From NCBI GenBank assembly GCA_963575745.1, contig CAUYUJ010015278.1, positions 86,221 through 146,298 of the forward strand: a DNA stretch of 60,078 nucleotides, in the 5' to 3' direction. The translations under genes and the position numbers were made by a program. Of this stretch, positions 47,507-58,800 are shown in pieces (the stretch's first letter is position 1; the number at the start of each line of letters is the position of its first letter). Source of the DNA: Prorocentrum cordatum (lineage: Eukaryota > Sar > Dinophyceae > Prorocentrales > Prorocentraceae). The notes beneath the pieces were generated by a model, which saw only the letters and a program-made list of their open reading frames with translations, was not told the DNA's origin and did not search any database.

Positions 47507-47695
47507 CAGGCCTGGAGCATCGCAGCAAGAAACCAGCACTGTCTGTAATCGTTATCCGCCCAGGGCACGGAAGACCACACGGCCGACAACACTTGGCCGG
47601 CGGTGAGGGCGACGGCACGTGCACGCGGTGGGAAGTCTGAGATGGTCTCCTCGCCACCGTCCCCCGCCTCTCAGGTCGGACAAGAAGAGGACGAT

Positions 47696-47844
47696 GGGCC
47701 TGTTTTCCACCACCACCACCATAAGTTGGAGGGGGGAAGGAGGAGGAGGACGAGGAGGAGGAGGACGAAGAGGAAGAGGAGGAGGAGGACGAGGAGGAGG
47801 ACCACCTCCCTCTCCAACTTATGGTGGTGGTGGAAAGCAGGCCC
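47696..47844. repeat. Inverted-repeat element with trinucleotide core, copy 2
   Basis: The left arm (GGGCCTGTTTTCCACCACC and on to ATAAGTTGGAG) is mirrored by the right arm (CTCCAACTTATGGTGGTGG to GCAGGCCC), about 37 bp each, around a GGA array. The matching arms around a microsatellite suggest a foldback whose centre expands as a repeat. Confidence 0.7.
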
Positions 47845-47989
47845 AGCAGAGGGGGGGGGGCCAAGGGAGGGTGAGCTGATCAGCCCGCGCGGCCGATGGT
47901 CCCTGGCGCCTCTCGGCGCCGTTGGCGCCCGCGTGCACCGACCGTCGAAGGCGCCCAGCGGCTGGGCCGAGACCAGCTGTGCGTTCCGA

Positions 47990-48300
47990 AGATGTCCCAT
48001 GGGTTGGAGGTGGAGGGGGTCCTCCTCCTCCGCCTCCTCCGCCTCCGCCGCCTCCTCCTCCTCCTCCTCCTCCGCCTCCTCCGCCTCCTCCTCCTCCTCC
48101 TCCTCCTCCTCCTCCTCCTCCTCCTCTTCCTCCTCGTCGTCCTCCTCCTCCTCGTCCTCCTCGTCCTCCTCTGCGTCCTCCTCTTCATCGTCCTCCTCCC
48201 CCTCCTCCTCCTCTTCGTCCTCCTCTGCGTCCTCCTCGTCCTCGTCCTCCTCCTTTTCCCCCCTCCCACCCATGGTGGTGGTGGTGGAGAACACGCCCAT
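47990..48300. repeat. Related inverted-repeat unit around a long (CTC)n core
   Basis: CCCATGGGTTGGAGGTGG on the left and CCTCCCACCCATGGTGGTGG on the right face each other around about 230 bp of CTC/GTC repeats (48029-48262). It has the same plan as the element at 47696 with more diverged arms. A 531-codon poly-Ser plus-strand frame across it is an artefact of the array. Confidence 0.5.
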
Positions 48301-48537
48301 CATCTCCCGACTCTGGCTCAAACTTCGTGCCGCACCCTTCGAACCGGATCGCTCTGTGATGGCCCGGGGCCCGAGACTGGGCGAAGACGCCCAGCTCGAC
48401 AAAAAACCGTGTGGCGCCCACGACGCTCCGGGTCCTTTCCCCCCCCCAGGCATGCGACGTCCGCCCCGATTGGTTCCACACGCGGTCCCTGGAAGTCCCG
48501 CTGCTGAGGCTGAGTCGTGTGAAGCTCCGTGGTCTCG

Positions 48538-48669
48538 CTCTCTCCTCCTCCCCCTCCTCGTCCGCCTCCCTCCTCCTCCTCCTCCTCCTTCTCCCTCCTT
48601 CTTCTCCTCCTTCTTCTTTTCCTCCTCCTCCTCCTCCTCCTCCTCCCCCTCCTCCTCCTCCTCCTCCTG
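48538..48669. repeat. (TCC)n array
   Basis: TCC/CTC repeats with TTC interruptions. No gene lies in 48300-49060; the long frames follow the composition. Confidence 0.9.
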
Positions 48670-49059
48670 CGGCCCAAGTCGTCTCTCCGTCGGCCCCGGG
48701 GCCCCGGCGAGGGGCTTCCGGCGGCTGCGAGTGGGCCGCAGCACCTCCCGGCAGCGAGGTGTGCTGCTCGTCGCGGCGCGCGCACGACCCGAGGCCTCGT
48801 CCGACCCGAGGCCTCCCCCGCAGCGCGCCTGCCTACGGCGCCGCGGTGCGCGGCCCCGGCTGCGGGGGCCCGCCGAGGGGTGCGGCGTCGGGCGCGCGCC
48901 CGCCGGCGGGGAGCCGCCCGGGTCACCCGATCGAGGCGTACCCAATCTGCAGGAGGACGTAGGACAGCACCTGGGATTGGGTTCGCTGCCCCTCTCGAGG
49001 ATCCTCAGGGCGTGTGCTAGCGCCAGCGTGTGCTGGTCCATCGGAGCCCTCCAAGACGA

Positions 49060-49310
49060 CGCACGTGGCGTTAATGATGGCCGACACAGGACGAACGAGG
49101 TCAACACACATTGGGCTAACACACGTCCTGAGGATCATCGACCCTCTTCCTCCCCCCCCCGCCCAAGGCGAAGCCAGGACGAGGACCAAATCGGGTGAGG
49201 ATGAATCGGGCGTCGCGGCCTTATCAGAGTGTTCCAGAACGCTCTGCAAGCGTTTCGGGGACGCTCTGGAACGGATTTGTCCTCGTCCTAGGCCCTTCTA
49301 CCCCTTGTCC
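49060..49310 (+). repeat. Dispersed repeat E, copy 2
   Basis: Same block order as 30330-30610, including TTCCAGAACGCTCTG, ACGCTCTGGAACG and a following CCCTTGTCCCGTCCCC-like end. Confidence 0.55.
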
Positions 49311-49380
49311 CGTCCCCCCCCGCTGTCGGCCCCCAACCCACGTCGTTATCCTCTGTCTCCCCCTGCTCCTACTCTGTATC

Positions 49381-49470
49381 TTGCTCACTCACTCTCGCTC
49401 GCTCTCTCTCGTTTTGTTTGTTTTCTCTCTCTCTCTCTTTGTGTTTCTCTCTCTCTCTCTCCTCTATATG
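49381..49470. repeat. (CT)n tract
   Basis: CTCTCT repeats with short breaks, followed by an AT-rich stretch. A second short CT run is at 49550-49575. Confidence 0.85.
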
Positions 49471-49693
49471 TCTGTATCTGCATACACTACATATAAATAA
49501 TGTCGACCAATGTATATGACTCCACGATGCTTGACTCAATATTTGTTTTTCTCTCTCTCTCTCTCCTTCTCTCCCTCCGTCCTGGACCAGTGTTCTTCCC
49601 GCCGAGGCGATTCGGGCTTCTATCCTCGAATCAACCGACCTCGTCTTTGTTGTGCACAACGCGCCACCGCAGACGTCTAGACTCCTTCCCACC

Positions 49694-49850
49694 GGGCCCC
49701 TGGGACACACAAATAAATACACACAAATAACAGCATCCCCCTATTTTCCTACATTTTCTGGGTTCTGGTATTCCCCCCACTTCCCATATTTTCACATATT
49801 TCCTGAGGAACCGACAATTAATTGTGTCTGTATGTTTTTCCCCTCCTGAT
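49694..49850 (+). repeat. Dispersed repeat B, copy 4 of 5
   Basis: It starts GGGCCCCTGGGACACACAAA and ends AATTGTGTCTGTATG then CCCCTCCTGA. Flanks differ from the other copies, so the family ends at these borders. Confidence 0.75.
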
Positions 49851-50044
49851 CTTCATCTCAAACTGCTTTTGCTGGCCTCGGGGCTCAGACCAGTCCCCCC
49901 ATAGCCGGCCGGCGCCCCCCAGGGCCGACCATCGACGAAGATCTTCGCTTTGGGATTGCTTCGCGGCGTGAGGCTGTCAGGGTCAGGAGGCAACTGCTGG
50001 GATCGGGTCGGGCGAAAGGGCAAAGGGGGGGGTTGAGAATCAGC

Positions 50045-50520
50045 TCACGTAGCTGATTTTACCGGCGCCTCCCGGCGCCGGATGGAGCTATGTATCGAGG
50101 AATGGGCCCCTCGGTGAGGCCGATACCAGCTGCATGCAGCAAATTTCGTAACCCCCCCTTTTCCAATCCCCCCCTTTCGTCGGGCCCGATGGGAGGTCTT
50201 CGTCGGAAGGATCAAGGCAGATCAAGCCCTATTGGCAGGGGCTGGTACGCCAAATTGGGCCGCGGATTCAGCGAGGTAAGTAAGCCGGAGTGAGCGGGAT
50301 TGAGCTCGATTAGCCCGGATTTCGGACCAGGGTAAAGGCAGAATCTTACCTCCCAGGGGTTGCGTCCGAATCAAGGCTCCTGCACCCCCAGACTTCTCCT
50401 TGGGTGCGTCCTCGCCAGGATTTCGAAGCAGATCTGGCGGTGGCGACGAGGGCCACTCAGGAGACGGCCCTACAAGGGGGCAAACGGGCGAAGGGTAGCG
50501 GTATGGGTACCTCTCCCTTT
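50045..50520 (+). repeat. Dispersed repeat D, copy 2 (in blocks)
   Basis: It carries the CAGCTCACGTAGCTGATTTT and ATGGGCCCCTCGGTG blocks also seen at 21800-21865, and the blocks listed for 21025-21545. Confidence 0.5.
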
Positions 50521-50559
50521 GCTGAGCTTCGCGACGCGAGGATCAGGGCTCCTTCGGGG

Positions 50560-50750
50560 ATCGTCTGACCCGGGTCAATCCAGACCCGGGTCAGTCAGGC
50601 CTCGCAGAATACTGCAGGGTCCTGCTGCAAGATCCTGCTCCCAAACCTAGGTCAATGCGCAGGATCCTGCACGATCCTGCAGGATCCTGCGCCCAAGCCC
50701 GGGTCAATGCGACCCTGGCCCTGCAGGATCCTGCAAGATCGGGCTCTCTG
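50560..50750. repeat. Cluster of GCAGGATCCTGC palindromes and GACCCGGGTC boxes
   Basis: The perfect 12-bp palindrome GCAGGATCCTGC occurs at 50659, 50679 and 50723, with half-sites between. Perfect 10-bp GACCCGGGTC palindromes occur near 50568 and 50585, with shorter CCCGGGTC boxes nearby. Confidence 0.8.
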
Positions 50751-50929
50751 GCTGACCCCCGTTTGCATTGACCCCTGTCTCTCGCAGAGCTCCGATGTCG
50801 TGATTTTCGACCCATTCCCCAGGACCGGTTTTTCAACCTCAGCCGTTTTGCGACGGTCCCGGGGACCGGCGAGGGCTCCTAAGGGTCGAAAATTAGGAAG
50901 AACCTTCAGTCGTGACCTTTTTTATTCCT

Positions 50930-51100
50930 GCCCCCCCAGAGCACCGGCATGGTCAGCAGCGCAACCAGCGGGGCAAAGATCACGTCGAGGGGGCCCCACC
51001 GTCGGCAGCTGGCGGAGATCTGGTGGGTGACGCTCCAGAGGACGGCGGCGAAGGTGATCACGATGATTGTGGAGGTGCCTCGCGGGCGACGAGCCCACGA
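50930..51100 (-). other. Possible exon with hydrophobic segments
   Basis: A minus-strand frame without an ATG reads TIIVITFAAVLWSVTHQ and LDVIFAPLVALLTMPVLWGG, two likely membrane segments. A (TCC)n tract (51138-51175) upstream could be a polypyrimidine tract before a 3' splice site. It may belong to the same kind of membrane protein as 53698-54516 on the same strand. Confidence 0.3.
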
Positions 51101-51137
51101 TGTGGGAAATCACGTGGACGGTTTCTTATTCGGCGTT

Positions 51138-51175
51138 GGAGGAGGAGGAGGAGGAGGAGGAGCAGGAGGAGGCAG
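51138..51175. repeat. Short (GGA)n array
   Basis: GGAGGAGGA run interrupted by GCA. Confidence 0.85.
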
Positions 51176-51820
51176 ACTTCTGCTTGATGCGACTGTTTGC
51201 AACAGTGCGTCCTATGGTGGAGACTCCACCTGCCTGAAACAGGCGCCAAAAAACAGCCAAGATCTACTCCACGGGTTGGGGGGAGAGGGTGCGAGGACCC
51301 GCGCCGATCGACAAAACAATTATAGAAAAGGAGCACCACGACATCTCAGATGTATGTGTTTGTCTTCGGTGTTTCGGGTCCGTTTCCGGGCCCCGAAACC
51401 GTGAAACTTAAACTAGGACGAGAACTTGCCCACCGCTCTCTGGGAGGGGTCTGGGGACGGATGCCGAGCTGATTCCATCAGACATATCCACGGCCATGCC
51501 CTCGCGCGGTATGGACAACGACGGTTGCGTGAGAATCGACGCCTAACCAACACACATGACTGCCCACGCTGGGCACAAGTTGCCAACTCCCTGTCGCCAT
51601 CGCATGACATTATCATGGCCCACGCGTCCACATCGCAGAGCGGGGGAGGGGCTGGGTAGGGGCTGTTGACCGTGCCCCGACTTGTCGAAGGGCGGGGAAA
51701 CGTCTGGCGAAGAACTCTGGAAGGACCCGGAGAAAACTTACGAAGCACCTTCCGGAGAGCGTCCGGGCACCCGTGCTGGGAACCGCTCAGAAAAAGCCTG
51801 CGGGACCCACCAAAAATCAA

Positions 51821-51974
51821 GAGGGAAAAAAACACACAGACACAATTAATCGTCCACTCCCAGGAAAATATGGGAAAATATGGGAAGTGGGGGGAAGACA
51901 AAAACACTGAAAATATAGGAAAATATGCGGAATATGTTTATTTGTGTGTATTTATTTGTGTGTCCTGGGGCCCC
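51821..51974 (-). repeat. Dispersed repeat B, copy 5 of 5, reverse orientation
   Basis: The reverse complement of the family consensus: CACAGACACAATTAATCG near the left end and GTGTCCTGGGGCCCC at the right. Confidence 0.75.
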
Positions 51975-52074
51975 TTCAAACATGATCGACCCACGAACCC
52001 GGAAAGGAATATAGAAGTGTAAGGCATGGCAACGTTTCAAAGACACCTGACTGGGCGACGGGCAAATGCAATGC

Positions 52075-52960
52075 TGAATGTATCGATCTTGATGTACCGT
52101 GCCGACGGCTGTGCCGTGCTACGCCGTGCTGAACTGCGATGTGCCATGCCGCGATTGTGCTCTATATATATATATATATATAGCGTTGTGGATCGAGTCC
52201 TCGTTGCCACCGAGTCCTGACCGAACTGATCTGGATCTTAAGCTCGAGTTGCCTGAGCAGATGGTAGCTGCCCCAGAGCTAATCGACAGACGTGACATAC
52301 CAGGAAGACGCGCCGCGGAACGTCCCAAGGGACGCGCCAGGCGACGTGCCAGGGGACGTGCCATGGGCACGCACCGCGGGACGTGCCAAGGGGGCGCACT
52401 GCGGAACGTGCCTATGGACGTGCCGCGGGACGTGCCAGGGGACGCGCCGCGCGACGTGCCAGGTGGACTCGCCACGGAACGCACCAAGGAACGTGCCAAG
52501 GTGCAATGTTTAGTGTATCGATCTTGATGTACCGTGCCGAAGGCTGTGCCGTGTTTGGCCGTGCTGAACTGCGATGTGCCATGCCGCGATTGTGCTCTAT
52601 ATATATATATATATATATAGCGTTGTGGATCGAGTCCTCGTTGCCACCGAGTCCTGACCGAACTGATCTGGATCTTAAGCTCGAGCTGCCTGAGCAGATG
52701 GTAGCTGCCCCAAAGCTAATCAACAGAGGGGACATGCCAGGAAGACGCGCCGCGGAACGTCCCAAGGGACGCGCCAGGCGACGTGCCAGGGGACGTGCCA
52801 TGGGGACGCACCGCGGGACGTGCCAAAGAGACGCGCTACGGAACGTGCCAATGGACGTGCACCGCGCGACGTGCCAGGTGGACTCGCCACGGGACGCTCC
52901 GCGGAACGTGCCAGGCAGCATGCCAGGCTGCAATGCTGAGGGTATCGATGTTGATGTACC
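52075..52960 (+). repeat. Tandem repeat of about 430 bp with (TA)n
   Basis: TATCGAT(C/G)TTGATGTACC recurs at 52081, 52516 and 52943 (spacing 435 and 427). Each full unit has (TA)n before GCGTTGTGGATCG (52164 and 52598) and then a run of GGACGTGCCAG-like words. The high open-frame content comes from these words. Confidence 0.85.
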
Positions 52961-52989
52961 GTGCCGAGGGCTGTGCTGTGCCTGGGCGA

Positions 52990-53410
52990 CCTGGACACGT
53001 GAAAACACACGTTTCGCTCATGACGTTATCAGCACATCCTCATGCTAGACATCCGCCTGTGCCACCTGGACACGTGCAAACAAGCGTCTCGATCGAGACT
53101 TCCTCGACACATCCTCATGCTAGACATCCGCCTGGGCGACGAGGACGCGTCAAACCAAGCGTCTCGCTCGAGACATCCTCAGCAAATCCTGGCGCTAGAC
53201 CTCTCTGGGCAACCTGGAGGCGTGAAACCAAGCGTCTCGCTCGAGACATCCTCAAGACCTGGGCACGTGAAAACAAGCATTTCACTTGAGAGATCCTCCG
53301 AATCCATGTCCCCAGGAGAAGACAATCTATAACACAAAACAAGCGTTTCGCTCGAGACATCCTCAACGAATTCTGAAAAACAAACGTTTCACTCGAGACA
53401 TCCTCAATTT
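52990..53410 (+). repeat. Array of GTYTCGCTCGAGACATCCTC hairpin repeats
   Basis: GTCTCGCTCGAGAC, GTTTCGCTCGAGAC, GTCTCGATCGAGAC-like words recur at least six times, 45-75 bp apart, mostly followed by ATCCTC. Each folds as a 5-bp stem GTCTC/GAGAC with a 4-nt loop. Related words occur at 23380-23490. Confidence 0.75.
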
Positions 53411-53697
53411 TTAATTCGCCGGCCCTACGCGACCTCGTTATTTATCGCAGAATATAATTTCGCCGGCCCAAGTCGCAGGGGGGCCGGGGGGTTAACCTAC
53501 TAAAAGAGAACCCTGGGCCCACGCCCTTTCCGGGAAAAACTCAGGCAGCCCGCGCCGAGGTGTCCTGCCGGACGCCCACATGACCTCCGGGGCTGCCCGC
53601 AATCGCCGCGGTGACCTCCAATGCCTACCGTGAGGTTTGGTGCGGAATCGGAAATGGCGCAACGAACCGAGGATCGATCCCATGGATGCGCGAGATT

Positions 53698-54516
53698 TCA
53701 TGAGCACGATCCGCGCGGAACATCCGCGCAACGCAGCCATGCATCCACAGAGCCCGGGATGAGGAGGCCTGACAACGAGGCCGCGGACATGGATGTTTCC
53801 CGCCCGCGAGTGCCCAGCGTGGTCACGACGTTGGTGCACGACTTCGCCACGGGGTTCGACACGAACTTCCCCGGGAGCTCGTCCCAATCCAGCCTGAACA
53901 GGCTCAAGGAGTCCATTAGGGCTTCCGTGGTCAGAACGTTCAGGATGATCAGGCAGACGAAGCACACGGCCAGGAAACGGTGGAAGAAGTACGGCAGCAC
54001 CCTCGCGTTCATCACGTCCGGCTTGCCCTCGAGCTCCTCGTGCGCCTCCATGTCGGCAAAGGCCTCGCGGACGAGCGCCTGCGCGTTCTCGTCCAGGAAG
54101 GCCAGCGCCAGAAGGCTGTCGACGTTATAGATGAAACCCACGGCAAGCCCGTTGAGGACGAAAGACACCGGCAGTGACACGCCTGGCGTGGGCGGGCCAG
54201 CCAACACGAGGGCCGAGAACGCGTACACAACCGCACCTGGCAAGACGAATTTCCTCAGGTTGAAGATCAGCCACGCCAGGGCAGTGATGAACGGCCCCGA
54301 GAACCGGCCTGATCGCGATCGTTCCCGGTACGCGAACACGTCGGCGATCTGTGCCTGCCTGTCCATATCTACGACGACGAGTGCGAGCATGAGGCCGGTC
54401 GTGCAGACGAAGACAACGAACGGGGCAAGCGTGAACTGCTCGTGGAAGTCTTTCAGGAAGTCGCAGCGGTCCGGCTCGGCGTCGTACGCGTCGCAGTGGG
54501 CGACGGCGTCCGACAA
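53698..54516 (-). CDS. Multi-pass membrane protein, probable host gene segment
   Basis: The frame opens at a TTG and reads about 230 residues of non-repetitive sequence before a less convincing tail. Hydrophobic segments: about 30-49 (LAPFVVFVCTTGLMLALVVV), 75-107 (FITALAWLIF and LPGAVVYAFSALVLAG), 113-140 (SFVLNGLAVGFIYNVDSLLA), 175-195 (FLAVCFVCLIILNVL). A Cys pair (HCDAY, RCDFL) precedes the first. No ATG or end fits well, so it is likely one exon; AG just upstream near 54540 and GTGACC near 53820 are possible splice sites. I do not recognise the family. It is the best host-gene candidate in the window. Confidence 0.5.
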   Translation of the reverse strand: MSDAVAHCDAYDAEPDRCDFLKDFHEQFTLAPFVVFVCTTGLMLALVVVDMDRQAQIADVFAYRERSRSGRFSGPFITALAWLIFNLRKFVLPGAVVYAFSALVLAGPPTPGVSLPVSFVLNGLAVGFIYNVDSLLALAFLDENAQALVREAFADMEAHEELEGKPDVMNARVLPYFFHRFLAVCFVCLIILNVLTTEALMDSLSLFRLDWDELPGKFVSNPVAKSCTNVVTTLGTRGRETSMSAASLSGLLIPGSVDAWLRCADVPRGSCS

Positions 54517-54549
54517 GGTCTCGCCGACGGCCTCCCCTCTCCCCCGACC

Positions 54550-55570
54550 TCACCTCTCTGCACTTCTGGCTCCTCCGCCCATTCTTCACTCCCTTCCACT
54601 GCTCCCTCTCCCCCTCTCGGAAGCTGCGCCTCCCCTCCCCGCGACTCAACTCCCACACCCACCCAGCCGCTGCCCTCCACAGTGCTCCCCCTCCCGACGT
54701 GGACCAAGAAGAAACCGATCGGGGCCTCAATGCCGCCAGTTTCAGACTCTCGCCGAACCTCTGCGGCATCAAGGCCGAATGGATCCCAACCTCTGGCCCA
54801 AAGAATCGCACCGTGACACCATGCAATCGCGGATAAGAGTGAGGGGGCGGCGATGTCGTCGGTAGTCTGCGAGGGCAGCATTATTTACACATCGAGCCCG
54901 CCGCAAGCAGGCGCCCATTATTAGTCGAAAAAATCTGGGTGTGACGCGGGGTGCGTCGCGGGTGTGTGGCGGGTGAGAGGCGGGGTGTGTTGCGTGTGTC
55001 GCGGGTGGGTGGCGGGGGAGTCGCCGGCCATGACGACCACAACAAACCGCAAGGACAACAACAGCCATCATTGTAAGACTGTTCGTTCCTATCTGCCCGC
55101 GTGCCATTCAACACGTATGCCCCAAACCCTGGATACCCGCCCTCTTTCGTCTTCGATCCTGCCCCCCCCCTGGGGGCATATCTCTTCTCTACCTGCCGCA
55201 TGTAGTTCGCGCAGCCTCTACAACAGGGCAAGGAAGAGACAGGATGAGGGAGAAAGATGGAGCGCGAGAGAAATCTGCAGGAGGAGGGTTAAAAGCATGA
55301 GAACAGCGGCAAAACCAGACGGGCGGGTCGGGTGGGCGGCGGACCCTGACGGGCAGAGAGGGCGGGCGGGTCCAGACGGCCGGGCCGAGCGGGCTGGTCG
55401 CTGAAGCTTCACCCCATCATTAATCGCAAGGGGATTCCGAGCAATATCGCGATTCCGACGAAATCCTTCTGTGGTGCTGGGTCCTCGTTTTGAAGACACA
55501 TTGCCCCGCGTCTCACTCCCGCTGCCCCTCCTCCCTCCTCTCATCCTCCCCTCTCTGCCTCTGCTCTTCG
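54550..55570. other. Intergenic stretch, no gene supported
   Basis: Pyrimidine-rich 54540-54690 (which could precede the exon at 53698-54516), GGGTGTGTGGCGGGTG-type repeats near 54950-55015, and G/C-rich GGGCGGGTC repeats near 55320-55395. Confidence 0.5.
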
Positions 55571-55574
55571 CAGG

Positions 55575-55708
55575 TCAACCATTCGGCACACCTCTCACAC
55601 GTTCCATGGTGGCATAGTGAGCTCCACCGGATGTCCAAGTGGCTGCGTCCGCATGCGGTTCCACACCCTATTTTGGCACACCCCTCACATGTTTCGTTGT
55701 CCCATAGG
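55575..55708. repeat. 89-90-bp repeat copies on the 3' side of the LINE
   Basis: GGCACACCTCTCACACGTT near 55585 and GGCACACCCCTCACATGTTT near 55675 start two diverged copies. CTGCGTCCGCATGCGGTTCC at 55643 is identical to the word in the array at 59911. Confidence 0.8.
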
Positions 55709-55724
55709 GAACGAACGAACGAAC
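55709..55724 (-). repeat. (GTTC)4 tail at the probable LINE 3' end
   Basis: On the minus strand this is a 4-nt tandem repeat about 90 nt after the LINE stop codon, just before the 89-bp repeat sequence begins. Several APE-type LINE clades end in short tandem repeats instead of poly(A). Confidence 0.45.
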
Positions 55725-55815
55725 GCCGGATCCGCGCGCGCGCCGCATGGGCGCCCGCGCGCGCCCGTTCGGGCGTGGCGGTGGAGGCCGTGGCCTCGAT
55801 ATGGGAAATAACAAC

Positions 55816-58800
55816 TCAATGCTGTGAAACATAAGTGGATTCATGTCTTCTCCACCAATCAGTATGCGCGGCAGCCCGAATCCATCGCAAGTCATTGGTA
55901 TTGTTGTGTTCGTGTTGTCGGGGAGCAGTCGCTGCCAAAATGTCTCCCTGCCCATCGCTGTCGTCGTCGTCGCAAGCACTCCCGTTTAAGGTATGTAGGA
56001 ACTTCCGGATGTCATCCTCCCAACGTTTATGTTGGCCTCCATGCCGTCTCCACCCTTGTTGCTTAGCGTTGGTGTTTGGATCCCATCCTAGTGCTCGCTG
56101 TGTCCAGCGTGTCGTGGGGTGGTTCGCCACAGTGGTTGCCCATCGCCAAACCATCCGTCGTTGTATGTGTAGCACGTCGGGTATGTCGTGCTTGAGCATC
56201 ATTGTTTCCGCAATCCGTGTGCTCCTCTGAATATATTCCGACCATGGCTCTATACCGTCGTCGGGCCCCGCTTCCGGCTGTGTCGCCTCTTCGCTGTCGT
56301 TGTCCTGAGGGTCGTCGTGGTCGGTAGGTGGGTTGCTGCATACGTCTGATTCGCTGGTGTCGTTGTCGGTCGTCACAGTGTCGCCGGTGTCGTGCCCATT
56401 GCTTTGGCTCGTCTCTGGGTTAGGGCGTGGTGTGGGTGAGGGTGTCGTCCGCCGACGTGGCGTTCCGATAATCATTCTGACCATTCGACGTTGTGTTCTG
56501 CGCAACTGTTGTTTGAGGGGTTCTGTTAGAGTCCACGTTTCGGCGCCATACGTCATTGTAGGTATTACGGTTCCTCTGTATAGTCGTAACCGGTTGCCCA
56601 GTGGATAATGTCTGCTGGTGAGCTCCTGTCGATAGCTACTGAAGCATGCCCACGCTGCACGAATGCGGTGTTTGAGTTCTGTCGCAATGGCGTCGTGAAA
56701 TGTAATGGCCTGTCCCAGGTATTTGATAGTGCCGGTGTGTGGTAGCACTTCGATGTCCATGTCTGCGACTCTGACCAGGCGTGCGCGGTGGCGGGACTGG
56801 TTGGTCAGGATTTTGGTTTTGGTGGGGTGCAGTTCCAGACCGTGCGGCCTGGCTGAGGCGATCAGGTCGGAGAGCATGGCCTTCAAGTTGGGCAGCGATT
56901 GGCTGACCAACAAGATGTCGTCGGCGAAACGGAGATTCGTCAGTATTGATATATCCGTAACACCAAGTTGGACGCCCCGGTTGCGGCGCTGCCAGTCCTG
57001 GATGACCGGTTTCAGCACATGCTGCAGCAACGCGTTGAACAGTAGTGAACTCAAGGGGTCACCTTGTTTTGTACCGCGGCTGAGGTTGAAAGACTTGCTA
57101 GTAGCGTCAGTGCGGACCACAGCTGTCTGGTCGTGATACAGACGTCGTAGAAGATCCACATATCCAGAAGACACGCCTTGGTGAAGTAACGCTGTCCATA
57201 AACTGTCGTGCTCCACTGTGTCGAAAGCCTTTTTGAAATCCACCGCTGCGATCCATAATGTTTGATTCCGTTCTGCTGCCCGCTCTCGCAAGATGTTGAA
57301 CGTGAAGAGGTGGTCCCGCGTGCCCCGTCCGGGTCGGAAGCCGGCCTGGTCGTCAGGTTGTTGCTGATCCAGCGTAGGCAACAACCTGTTGTACAATAGG
57401 CGGCTGAAGAGCTTGTACAACATTGGTATTGTACAGATCGGGCGGTAATTCTGAGGATTCGTCAAATCACCCGCTTTGGGGATCACTGTGATGACAGTTT
57501 TTCTCAAATTTGCTGGTGTCGGAGCGTTCGGTTGTATGATCGTGTTGTACAGCTGCAACAATGCGTTCTCAAGCTCAGGGCCTGGCTGTCGGAGCATTTC
57601 AGACCGGATCCCTGTCGTGTCAGGGGCCTTGCCGCCCTTGAGCTGTGATATTGCCATCTTCAATTCCTTTGTCGTGAAAGGTGTGATCTGCTGTGGCTCT
57701 GAATCCACGGCTGGCGATGTGCAGCGAGCGTCAGAAGCGTACAATTGAGCATAGAAATCCGCGAACGTGTCCGCGATGCCCTGTCGCGTTGTCTGCTTTG
57801 TGCCATCGGTCCCGGTCATTTCAAGAATCAGCGTCTTCTTCCGCCTAGTTTTCGTGGAGCGTATGTGTTTCAGACCCTTGTACTGCTCCAGGATGGTGTT
57901 GATCCGATCTCTCCTGTCAGCACGCTTCTGTCGTCGAAGCTGTTGTCGAATTGCTTTGCTGATTGCCTTCCGGGTGGCGGTGTCGGCAGTTGGGATGTTC
58001 TGGCGTTGTTTGATCAGGCCTGAAACAATGCTGTCGTTATGAGCTTGCTCGACGCTGTGAGCGGCAGCGGCCGCAGCTGTTTGTGTAGACGCTGTCTTAG
58101 TACCACCACGCGTCATGGAATCGCACAGGCTTTTCTCGATAGCGTGGCAGAGCTCCTCAGGGTCTGTCGGCAAAGCCCCGGGTTGTAATTGGCGGCCCAG
58201 GTGCTGCTGGTAGTCGTCGAAGTTGACGCGCGTCCACTGTTTGCTGCAGGAGTCTTTGGTTGACGGCGGATGTCGAGATGAGCGCTTGGTATCTCCATTC
58301 GATTGTATTGGAAAACGAATGTGGAGTACCACGGCTTTGTGGTCCGAGTTGAGATCCGCTATGTTGGAGGCTTCGGCGTTGATGCACATAGGGAGTAGAG
58401 TTCTGTCTACAAGGATGTAATCATACTGCCGTGGCTTGCCTTTGGTCGTGGTGTATGCGATCTGCTTCTCAGGGGGTTTCCGGAAGAACGTATTCGCGAT
58501 TGCGAGTTTCTGTTGTGTGACCCAATGTCGTAGCCATTGACCTCTGGAGTTCTCGTCGCCAAAGCCGTGGGGGCCCACAAAGCGAGAGGAGACGTCGTCG
58601 GAGGACGTCTGGTCGTCTTGCGGCCGTTCAACGATCCGCCGCTGTGCGCCAACCTGCGCGTTGAAGTCTGCGGCCAGGATGGTTCGTATTTTGCTGACGC
58701 GGGCTTCCTTGAGCACAGCGCCAATGCCATCATACATGTGTTGTATGTGTACATCAGTGTACCCAGTATGCGGGAAGTACGCTGAAATCAACTGTAAGCG

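Noticed and set aside
47603-49198. 531-codon plus-strand frame with long poly-Ser
   Set aside because: It runs through two (CTC)n arrays; the complementary frame is equally long and poly-Glu.
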